Origin: Leptasterias polaris
Lineage: Eukaryota; Echinodermata; Asteroidea; Forcipulatida; Asteriidae
Assembly (NCBI GenBank): GCA_037783415.1
Contig: JAZGTN010000068.1
Coordinates: forward strand, 2,480,001 to 2,544,000
Direction of reading: 5' to 3'
DNA: 64,000 bases
This document shows, in pieces, positions 55,401-64,000 of the stretch. The notes beneath the pieces are model-generated. The model saw nothing but the letters and a program-made list of their open reading frames with translations. It was not told the DNA's origin and did not search any database. Made by a program: the position numbers and the translations under genes. Each line of letters starts with the position of its first letter. Position 1 is the first letter of the stretch.

Positions 55401-58400
55401 AGTGATCCGGAACTGGGCAAAGGTACGATGCCTCCCAACAAACGATTTCGGTAATTTTAACGTATAAAAAAAAAAAAACGTCTGCTCAGTATTTATGGGA
55501 AATATGTTTTACACATTCTTACCATTTTACATAAATGCTATTCGCCCTGGCATTCAAATTTGAAAGGTGAGAAGTTTTAACAGCATTTTTCAACCAACAT
55601 TTTGGGGGGTAAATAATGATCATTATCGCCGACAAACTTAAGAAAAATTACCATAATTTATTTGTCGATGATGTTTGTCACCTTATCTTGGGTTTGTTGG
55701 TTTATTGGATGTTATTCTTCACATGTATCAACAGGAATTGGTAATGTGAGAAGTAATTTAATTAAGTGGTTGTTGCAAAGTTTAAGTGATCCGGAACTGG
55801 TCAATGATCCGGAACTGGTCAAACGACTGTAGTACTACAGAGTACAGTGAGCAGATTTTGCCTAATTTTTACAATTTTCAAAAATCAGGACACACATTCT
55901 AAAAACATGGATTTGATCTTCAATGTGTAATAAATCCATTTAAAACATAGTGGATACGTTTATCGCTGATCAATATGTTAAAAAAACAAGTTGATTGATT
56001 GATTTTCCAGGCACAGGCTCCAGCGACAGATGTGGATAATATCTCCCTGGGTATAAAGAAACCAAAACGAGTAATCCATTTCAGCGATGGTGTCATGGAG
56101 GAGTATAGTTCTGATGAAGAAGATGGACCCAAGAATGCCAATGTAGTACCATCAGTCGACCCTGTAAGTCCAACATTTGACTGGAAGTAAGGTACTTCCA
56201 CATCGGGATCTTTTTCTACCACCCCTCTCCTCTCCCAATGAATCGCCATGTCCAAGTTACTGAGCTGCCAACTCTTCCTGATTCTGCAGAAATTTCTAGG
56301 AAAATTTCCCTGATTGCAAGATGCAAGTTGGCAGCTCTGCACTTTTAGTTAACATTCTTTTAAAAAACATGAACAAAAAATGATGTAAAAACACTAACAG
56401 TTCAGAATTCAAAACAATGTGATAGACATTTATTTCAATGTTGACATGATTAAATACATGTTTACACCATTAAAGTTAAGTACATGATAACAAATATATA
56501 ATGGCAAACCAGAGAAGTACTAATAACAATAACAATTTACACGGAAGTTGGATAAATAATCACAAAACAGGACAACATTTAGGCCTGGAAAAGATGTGAG
56601 GAAAAAAATAATTTCAAACTATATTTGGTAACACAAATCTGCCTGATACAGACTTACTAACATCCATTTGAAACAGAAAACTTTTCTTGTAAGTAATCTG
56701 TGACTATCTTATTGATGTTACTTACTTTTCATATTGGTAGAAAACGCTGGCATGGATTCCATATCTGTGGTATTACACAGTTGTAGCATCAACAAAGACC
56801 CTGGGAGGTAAGTAGTTTGCTATTCAGTTAAATTTGTAAACATTTACATTTTTCTTTTCAGCATATCCAACTTCTTTGCATGGTGGAGGGAGGGGGGTTG
56901 ATTTTAAACTTGGGATACATCTTTGGGTACTTTCAAGAATACACTAGCTCCCATTCTCTAGTTTTAACAAACGCCCCATTCAACCAACATGTGTAAATTG
57001 CATTAACTGTTACTGATCTATCAGGGATTTTGTAAATTTCAATGTACAAAATATAATAGTAATACTATTACTAAGTTCAAATATGGCGGTCTATCTACGG
57101 ATGTCTAAAAGCACTTATTGTTTTAATGATAGGTGTTCAGATGTAGTCTTTACTGTGAGACCCATTCATAACGCCTTGTAAGGATTTATGCGAATCCTTG
57201 CGATAAGTGTACTGGGCTCTTTTACATTATGTCCCATTCAAAGGCAAAGAAATAATGGTCTGGTGTCTTGCTCAAGAACACCGGTTCTATGACTGGGAAC
57301 CGAACCCATACTCGGACAACACCAGAACTTGAGTCTGTTGCATTACTGTTATACGGCTGAGCCGCAACACTCAAAGTTTATTTCAATTTGTAAATTCTAA
57401 TTAGGAACTGAGTGTTGGGAAACAACATACTCAGATCTATTTTAATATTAACAAGTTTTAAACTACTTTTCAATGCATTATAGCATTGAGAAACTCTCTC
57501 ATGTGAAGAATGTAAGACTTTCTTCTTTGGGTAAATTAATATTGGTGTGCATTGAAGAATAACATTGATTAGTTTCAATCTGAAAGCTCACTGATTATAA
57601 ATAAAAATCTTGCCAGTACCAACTTTCAAGAAAAAAAATATTTGTCTGAAATATCGTCAGTCAAGAAGATAGCATTTGAATACCTCCAAATCGCTGTTGC
57701 TTATTTTGGGTGCCGCAATCAAGACAAGCACATACATGATGATTAACAACATTCCCTGGTTTTCATAGTTAAGGTAAAAAATAAAAAATAAAAATTACAA
57801 TTTGGTATTAGTTTTCTCTTGTGGTTTGTTACTTGATATTTGAAATAAAAAGGTGATCCCTCTGCTGCCGCCTCCCAGGTTGTATTGTTTACTTCGGTGT
57901 TTTCCCTGGCTACACGGCAGTTACAGGTTGTATGGCTTCTGACACCCTAAAGAAAAAATATTGACAAAATAGGGAGAATGCCAACATTTGTGATAGATAC
58001 GTGTAACTCAGTAGGTAGAGCACCGGCACGTTAATCCAGAGGCCGCAGGTTCAAGTCCTGCTCTAGTCAGTTTTTCTTGTTCAACCCAAAATTACTTAAA
58101 ATTTACTCAGTCAGTTTCCCTTGTGGTTTTTACTTTATGTTTGAAATAAAAAGCCGCATCCCCTCATAGCAATCCCCTCCTTTTGTTTGTGCAACCTAAA
58201 ATTAATTTTAAAATAATCAAATGGTAAAATGTTTTTTCCCTTCAAATTTATTCCAGCATGTGATTTCCTTGGTGAGAAGTTAGCTTACTTTCTTGGGATC
58301 ACTTCACCAAAGTATCAGTATGCAATCAACGAGTACAACAGATTAGAAGAAGACGTAAGTAGATTCAATACAAAAGGCTGCTTAACTGCACAAATTAGCT

Positions 58401-59354
58401 AAGCACAGAAAAATATTGCTTAACGGAAACAGGTTTCCCGATCCAAATGGAATGTATATCATAATGTGACTGCACATTTTTGCTGAGCAGACACAATTTA
58501 TTAAATAGGGCTCTGATTGGTAGGTCGCATATTTGGCTCGCGCAAGTTTGAAACTTGCGTAGGATAGTTTGAAGTGCGCAAGCTCAGATTGCGCGAGGAT
58601 CTACTTAGCACTCAACATGGATACAAATTCAAAGTAGAGTCAAGTCGAGCTGAGGCTGAACTGTCAGATATGTTTTCAAATTTTAAAGAATTTCAGATGT
58701 TTTTAACAGAAAGGTATTCTTCTTCTCTCGTATGCAACAATGAACCAGAAGTCAAATGTCGAGGTTCCATGTCCAACAGCCATCGTGTGGCAATTGGGTC
58801 ACAGCTGGCCAGACAAACAATGCCACCGTCCAGTTTTCTAATGGGGGCGCTCATTGACAATGTGCCTAGCATTCTTCAACGCCAGTTTAAAATCTTTCAG
58901 GGTAGTCGCTGAGGGATGAAGGACCTCGCCTTCGGCTCAATCTTTTATCGAATGGCCACGACCCTAGCGGTTTAGAACGGCTTTTGAAGGCCTTGTCGCC
59001 TGCTCTTTTCTTCCCTTATTGTGTCTTACACAAATAATGTTCCTGAAGATATTGTATCTTGGTACCCTCAGGTTTGTGTACAGTAATCATCGGATACGTT
59101 TGTGTAGTTTGAACTACGAGTATTTGGTAAAGGTTATTTGCCCACTGACACACACTTTATTGATAATTTATCAAATCAATTGTGAAGTTGTTGACTGGTT
59201 TTATGATTGGCAGGAGAAGATGGAATTGGACCAGGAGCAAGCTGATAAAGAACTTCATAGAGATAGGATAGCAATCAAACAAGCTGATAGAGTGTATGCT
59301 GAGACAACGATACCGTACACTGCAGCCAATCCAGGACTTGGTACAGACTTGTAG
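52452..59354 (+). CDS. FAM177A1: FAM177A-like protein, complete five-exon model
   Basis: Exons 52452-52478, 56011-56163, 56741-56807, 58257-58354 and 59214-59354 join to 161 codons plus TAG. Recognisable family blocks are RVIHFSDGVMEEYSSDEED (29-47), SVDP, TLAWIPYLWYYTVVAST (hydrophobic, about 62-78) and CDFLGEKLAYFLGITSPKY (84-102), followed by QYAINEYNRLEED. The last exon encodes a charged tail rich in Glu, Lys and Asp. Human FAM177A1 is reported as a Golgi/endosomal protein; no enzymatic motif is present. The first exon (MEEAERVAK, A at -3 and G at +4) is inferred from phase and context; the other four are firm. Introns carry a TA-flanked transposon (54957-55829) and SINE-like repeats. Confidence 0.88.
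53958..53999. repeat. Perfect hairpin
   Basis: cctttctattgttct and agaacaatagaaagg surround a 12-base loop. It may be the end of an unrecognised element. Confidence 0.75.
54955..55831. mobile_element. 873-bp TA-flanked TIR transposon (Tc1/mariner-pogo-like, non-autonomous)
   Basis: Body 54957-55829 starts cagtcgtttgaccagttccg and ends with its complement. The motif gatccggaactgg occurs in either direction at about five places, including near 55150, 55405, 55790 and 55806, like subterminal transposase binding repeats. No transposase frame. Confidence 0.8.
56011..56163 (+). CDS. FAM177A1: FAM177A exon 2
   Basis: 51 codons after acceptor attttccag, carrying the family signature RVIHFSDGVMEEYSSDEED and ending PSVDP. 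The donor is gtaagt at 56164. The open frame that runs 20 bases further to a second GTAAG was rejected because it breaks the join to exon 3. Confidence 0.92.
56741..56807 (+). CDS. FAM177A1: FAM177A exon 3
   Basis: 67 nt encoding KTLAWIPYLWYYTVVASTKT then LG. It corresponds to human LTWGPYFWFYLWRVATST. Donor gtaagt. Confidence 0.92.
57165..57370 (-). repeat. tRNA-derived SINE, minus strand
   Basis: On the minus strand, ggttcggttcccagtc (B box) is followed by gtgttcttgagcaagacacc, a motif common in marine SINEs. It lies in FAM177A intron 3. Confidence 0.65.
57985..58095 (+). repeat. tRNA-derived SINE (not a functional tRNA gene)
   Basis: gtaactcagtaggtagagca (A box), a gttaat anticodon-like loop and ggttcaagtcc (B box) look like a tRNA, but the acceptor ends do not pair. 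Flanking segments at 57815-57860 and 58110-58150 are copies of each other (cttgtggttt...tttgaaataaaaag). Confidence 0.7.
58257..58354 (+). CDS. FAM177A1: FAM177A exon 4
   Basis: 98 nt encoding (A)CDFLGEKLAYFLGITSPKY then QYAINEYNRLEED. This is the most conserved block of the family. Confidence 0.96.
58375..58520 (+). repeat. Diverged TGCTTA-type dispersed repeat
   Basis: ggctgcttaactgcac, gctaagcacag, attgcttaacgg and tgctgagcagac occur in order; related to the segments near 59.7 and 59.8 kb. Confidence 0.45.
58515..58912 (+). repeat. Interspersed repeat A, copy 2
   Basis: gcgcaagtttgaaacttgcg and gagctgaggctgaactgtca match the reverse strand of 200-350. The 112-codon open frame at 58574-58912 lies inside the repeat and has no recognised family. 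Confidence 0.6.
59214..59354 (+). CDS. FAM177A1: FAM177A terminal exon
   Basis: 46 codons plus TAG, encoding EKMELDQEQADKELHRDRIA and ending PGLGTDL. The acceptor is gattggcag. A near-copy of the exon's end follows at 59360-59430 (tatgcgcagacaac...ccttacact...ccaa), which suggests a small tandem duplication after the stop. Confidence 0.88.
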   Translation, partial: EKMELDQEQADKELHRDRIAIKQADRVYAETTIPYTAANPGLGTDL

Positions 59355-62300
59355 AGTATATGCGCAGACAACTATCCCTTACACTAAAGCTGCCAACCCA
59401 AAACTGGGTACATACATGTTGTAGATGGTACACATGACTTAGTAGAATTGGAAACTGGAAAGTTTTGTGGGAACATCATCTGCCTTGTCTCACCAATGAG
59501 TTGTGGTTTTCAAAAGAACTGATGATGTAATAACTTGAGGTTTCGATCAGTATGCTCTGATTGTCTTCAGGAAAAGGGCTGATCAAAACATTGAGATGCT
59601 ACACCTCTTGTGTTTCCCCTATTCACTGCAGCTCATTAGTCAGATATTTACATGGTGTTTCTACAAACTTTACCTTAATATTGTATCCTTTCTCTACAGT
59701 CAACCAGCGTCCAAATTCATTAAGCTGCTTAGCGCGAACAAATTTGCTAAGCAAAGAATAATATTGCTTAGCAGAAACATGGCACCAGCCAAATTGTCAT
59801 AAGTGTGCATCATTGCAACTGGCGCCCCTTTTGCTAAACAGAAAAACTTGCTGAGCATTATTTCATGCTAAATTGGTTCCTGAGGCCAAATTCATCATGT
59901 CAATCAGCACAAATTTGCTTAGTTCTGAAAACATTCTCAGCAGATATACCAATATGATACCAGCCTCAATGTTGCATGGTGCATATTGTTGTGACTGTTA
60001 TGTTTTGCTTATAACGTGTATTGTTTGTTCACCAACACCATGAAATTAGACCCAGAATATCAAACTGTTGAGAAAAATACACATTCCCTCATTTTGTATC
60101 GAAATTTGTGGATGTTTTTTAAATTAAACAATCGTAGAATTATAGATTGATTGATCGATTGATTGATCGATTGATTGATGTATTTCTGCAGATGATTTCC
60201 TCCTATGCGGTGTTCTCCCCCGCGGTGTTCTCCCCCCAAATTTAATTGAAGAAAGATGGGTTCTTGAAGCCCGATGATTTCTGATTTCTTTTCGGGACAG
60301 GGGAGCCGTAACTTGGGAGTTGCATTCCATGGTTAGCTTGGTTTGATTGTGTCGTGATAGTAAATGCATCATTCTATGTTGAACATTCTGCCTGTAACAA
60401 TTCATTAGAAAAATTACAGTTTGAAAAAGAAAACAACATTAGGAAATAAATAATAAATCAAATTAAAATAAAGGAGTGTATTTAAAATAGCCTTGATTTG
60501 ATTGCATGGTTATAAATAATTGCACTGAAACTGTAATATTATCAATTTATTATTGATATGAATGAAATGTTAATTTGAATCAGCAAGATTTGATGGGTTG
60601 TACTTATACACAGGAAGCAGCTTTTGTGAAGCTTTTGTGTGGAATCGAATTTGTTTAACTTCCATTTGTGTGGGCACATTTGTTGGGACAGTAGGTGGCA
60701 GCAGACTTAAAGGTAAATCTATTCTTCTAGTTATCAACATGCTCCCAATTACGTAACTGATTGAACTCTACCTAGTAAGTAGCGTCTGGTTCGCTCACAC
60801 AGCTTTTTAAAACATTTTGGAACTAGCCCAAATGCTCTTTTTATTTTTGAAATATATTTTTATTTAATTTTATGTTTATTTAATGCTTAGTAAGACTGGA
60901 AACTTTGCATGTTGGAAATACAATCTGAGGTAGCAGAATGACAATTGAAGTGTTAGGTTGGCCCTGAAAAGAGTAAATGATCAGAAATACAATCTGAGGT
61001 AGCAGAATGACAATTGAAGTGTTAGGTTGGCCCTGAAAAGAGTAAATGATCAGAAATACAATCTGAGGTAGCAGAATGACAATTGAAGTGTTAGGTTGGC
61101 CCTGAAAAGAGTAAATGATCAGAAATACAATCTGAGGTAGCAGAATGACAATTGAAGTGTTAGGTTGGCCCTGAAAAGAGTAAATGATCAGAAATACAAT
61201 CTGAGGTAGCAGAATGACAATTGAAGTGTTAGGTTGGCCCTGAAAAGAGTAAATGATCAGAAATACAATCTGAGGTAGCAGAATGACAATTGAAGTGTTA
61301 GGTTGGCCCTGAAAAGAGTAAATGATCAGAAATACAATCTGAGGTAGCAGAATGACAATTGAAGTGTTAGGTTGGCCCTGAAAAGAGTAAATGATCTATG
61401 AACAGGAATTATATTATTCCTACTTTAGCCTAATTTCCGATTTTGTTTGCCCTCGTAAAAATTGTGATTAAATAGCATAAAAAACTCATAAGAGCCTACA
61501 TCATTTTTACATGTAGGTCAGCCTGAAATATTCCGACTTTATTCCAAGGACCAAATATCATGCCTGGTGTTCTGATTGGTGTGTTCGGATCATTCTCCCA
61601 TGGTGCTACCTTTGTGCAGATATGTTTTGGGGGGTTATGTAGTTTTTGTTCAGTAGACCAACCCATGAAGTCCTGCCCACTACCGTAGCAACTGCTTAGC
61701 AATGGTGTCCATAAGCGCGTTCTGACAGTCTGTGAAAAGCATCATGCCAAGTTAAAATACAAAACTAATGCATTTCAAAGGGTGAAATTTTGTTTACTTT
61801 TTCATGGTTTTTAACGTGTTAGTTTTCTTGTTGGATTTTGGGCAACATATTTGTATTATGTGAATGAACAATTGAGTTGAATGGAATTGGTCTTGTCATA
61901 ATTGTATGTGTTGGGTGCTTGAAAGAGTTAACAGTCTATTTTATATTTTTGTATTATTTTTTTTATAGGGAAATATAGAGGGTTAAATATTGATCCCATT
62001 TTGATTTGTAAATTTATTGAATAATTTCATTTGATAACTTTTACTAAAGTTTAATCTTACAGCACCAGGACAACTTTTATGGAATTTCGAACACCAGTAT
62101 CAGAACTTTATTAGTATTTATTTATTTAAGACACTTTGAACAAGGGTGACCAATCCAGCACAGCTGATCATTTGAGGCCCTCATATTAAGTAAAAATACA
62201 TCAAATGATAAAATACAAAAAGTGACAAACTTGGCTGAAAGTGTGTAAAAAGGGAAGTTACTAAAAATGTTTGATAACATAAAAAGAAAAATTTACAAAC

Positions 62301-63153
62301 CACACAATTGACAAAAATATGAGAAAAAATATATAAAAATGTGTCCTATACATGAAATAACAAATCTGTGAAGCTCAGTCGGTCATCGGAGTCATGAGAA
62401 ATATATATATTTTCACTGTTTCCAAACATGAGATAAAATGTATTGTTCTGCTCAATTCCCAAAAACTAATGCATTTCAGGTAAAAATACTCAAAGGGAAA
62501 TTATATGTGTATCTGTGCACAAATATGTTTTTCAACTGTATTTAGCACACCCGTAAAGGAAACAATTGTTTGCCTTTCTGTAGTTTCTGTAATCAGAGAG
62601 TGAAAGAGACTCATTGATGGTCAATCATGAAGAAGTTGCTTCTTGGAAGACAAAGCATTCTTATTTATCAAAACAAATTTATATCATTCTGAAAGCTCAC
62701 TTTATATGAAGTTAATTCCTGCAATTCCTTACATAATGTTCAGTGTTTTACACTGTTTCTTAAAAGTGTGACCAAATTTGTTGATAAAAATTTACACCGG
62801 TTGTTTGTATTTAAAACACTTCCCCTTACAGGCAATTTTGTGTAACAGGGTATAATTAAATGGTATTCTGTTTTGGGGGTTTTGGTTTTCTATTCTGGGA
62901 ATGGAGTATCTGTTGTAAAGAGACTTTTGCTGGTTACTGATTACTTTGTTTCTGTTTACTATTTATTTTCTTCTGTTCACTGTTTATTTTGTTTCTGTTC
63001 ACTGTTTTCATTGTGTCCAGTGTATCTCACCCTTACCCTTTTTACTAAATATTTTTAAGTGCAATAGTGTTAACACATGCACCATTTTGTTGTACATATG
63101 ATTATTCAGTGCCTTAATTTTCAACGTTAAGCTTTTATTTATAGTTCATAAGA
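59355..63153. other. FAM177A 3' region and intergenic DNA
   Basis: No further gene recognised. Holds TGCTTA-type repeats (59700-59990), a short ttga/tcga microsatellite at 60144-60180, the 7 x 69-bp array and LINE-tail-like sequence near 62.1 kb. AATAAA sites near 60.44 kb could end the FAM177A transcript. Confidence 0.5.
60915..61397 (+). repeat. 69-bp tandem repeat, 7 copies
   Basis: Unit gaaatacaatctgaggtagc ... gagtaaatgatca; the span is exactly 483 bp. Copies are identical apart from the final base. Confidence 0.97.
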
Positions 63154-63585
63154 AATCATCATTATTGTGTGCCATTGAAATCTTCTGTTGATTTAATACT
63201 TGATTGGCTTTTCATGATTCCATGTGAATTATGTTGAAACTTGATTGGCCCAGTGAAATTTAAGAGTGATTAAAAATATGCAAAACAACTTCATTGTTTG
63301 TTTGTTTTTAATAGATGTTAATTTTGCATCAGGGTTAATAAATGTTATTTCTATTTGGTTCTTGCCGTTACACAGGTGAGTATTAAGCACTGTATACTCA
63401 GTCAGAAGCCATTCAACCTGTAACTGCTGTACAACCAGGGATCACAGCCAAGTTTACAATACAACCTCTGAAGCGGCAGCAGAGGAATCATCATTATTGT
63501 GTGCCATTGAAATCTTCTGTTGATTTAATACTTGATTGGCTTTTCATGATTCCATGTGAATTATGTTGAAACTTGATTGGCCCAG
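63154..63585 (+). repeat. 100-bp direct duplication
   Basis: Bases 63154-63253 and 63486-63585 (aatcatcattattgtgtgcc ... ttgattggcccag) are identical, 332 bp apart. Between them is a SINE-tail-like taagcactgtatactca. The LINE fragment starts exactly after the second copy. Confidence 0.9.
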
Positions 63586-64000
63586 AATCAAAAGTGATCT
63601 TTTAATGTCAATGGATGACCAGAAGATTAGCCTATTGCTCTTACTTGACTTGAGCGGCGCTTTTGACACCATTGACCATCTGTGTCTGTTACAAACCTTG
63701 AAAACCCATTTCTGGATCCATGGTAAAGTTCTTGCATGGATTGAATCTTACTTGGCTGATAGAAAACAGACAGTTGAAATTGATGATATTGAATCAGATG
63801 TGTTCAAGGTACCCTTCGGTGTCCCTCAAGGGTCACGTTTAGGCCCCCTATTGTTTACAATGTACACAAGCAGACTCCTCACAAATATTGAAAAGAAGTT
63901 CCCTATTATTACTTGTCATTGCTACGCAGATGACACACAAGTATATTTGTCATTCTGTCCTAACACACCAAATGAAGAATACTGTATCAGTGTATTAGAA
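63586..64000 (+). mobile_element. CR1/L2-type LINE, reverse transcriptase fragment, runs off window
   Basis: An uninterrupted frame encodes LLLLLDLSGAFDTIDHL (motif A), FGVPQGSRLGPLLFTMYTS (motif B) and CYADDTQVYLSF (motif C, YADD). YADDTQ-YLSF is typical of the CR1/L2 group. GSRLGP stands for the usual GSVLGP. The 5' part (endonuclease and first RT blocks) is absent, so the copy is truncated; the 3' part is off-window. Confidence 0.85.

Larger units (their letters stand above)
52479..56010. other. FAM177A intron 1
   Basis: No exon recognised. It contains poly(G) at 52758-52770, poly(C) at 52944-52955, a perfect 15-bp hairpin near 53958-53999, a small palindrome at 54441-54476 and the TA-flanked element at 54957-55829. 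Confidence 0.6.

Noticed and set aside
57985..58065. tRNA gene
   Set aside because: A and B boxes are present, but the acceptor arms do not pair, and it is embedded in repeat sequence; better explained as a SINE.
58574..58912. 112-codon frame as an extra FAM177A exon or separate gene
   Set aside because: It lies inside interspersed repeat A, matches no known family, and the exon 4 to exon 5 splice is in phase without it.

Overview
This window is animal nuclear DNA. It is AT-rich, has short exons with GT-AG borders and long introns full of repeats, and contains three recognisable protein-coding genes. SINEs, a Penelope-like element and many short inverted-repeat transposons point to a marine invertebrate. 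An echinoderm or a related deuterostome is my best guess, but this rests on repeat style rather than on a marker gene.

Layout: (1) bases 716-11338, plus strand, hold the last 13 exons of UTP25, a ribosome-biogenesis factor whose 5' exons lie left of the window. (2) Bases 43190-15833, minus strand, hold a complete 14-exon TMEM62 gene (662 codons): a calcineurin-type metallophosphatase domain followed by membrane segments. It lies tail-to-tail with UTP25. (3) Bases 52452-59354, plus strand, hold a five-exon FAM177A-type gene (161 codons). Its start lies close to a possible non-coding first exon of TMEM62, so the two may share a divergent promoter near 52.2-52.45 kb. (4) The right edge enters the reverse transcriptase of a CR1/L2-type LINE. 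In all three genes the reading phase closes exactly across every proposed splice junction.

The rest is repeat biology. TMEM62 introns carry three large tandem arrays: 75 x 45 bp, 28 x 40 bp and 128 x 37 bp. Each has a length that is an exact multiple of its unit, so there is no net indel over 9.2 kb. The 45-bp array starts where the tail of a tRNA-derived SINE ends, and its unit contains the SINE tail motif. It also has a 27-unit (1215 bp) higher-order period. Smaller arrays lie in the TMEM62 3' UTR (23 bp), upstream of its coding start (5 x 43 bp), in a UTP25 intron (13 bp) and downstream of FAM177A (7 x 69 bp).

Mobile elements include a hairpin-shaped Penelope-like insertion with a 12-bp target duplication, a 120-bp Penelope 3' end with a 14-bp duplication, and a pair of 622-bp foldback elements in opposite orientation, each with its own 8-bp duplication. 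There are also three TA-flanked Tc1/mariner-pogo-like elements, a TTAA-flanked piggyBac-like MITE and numerous small palindromes. I see no operon-like or defence system. The most unusual features are the indel-free intronic arrays, their origin from a SINE tail, and the foldback elements.
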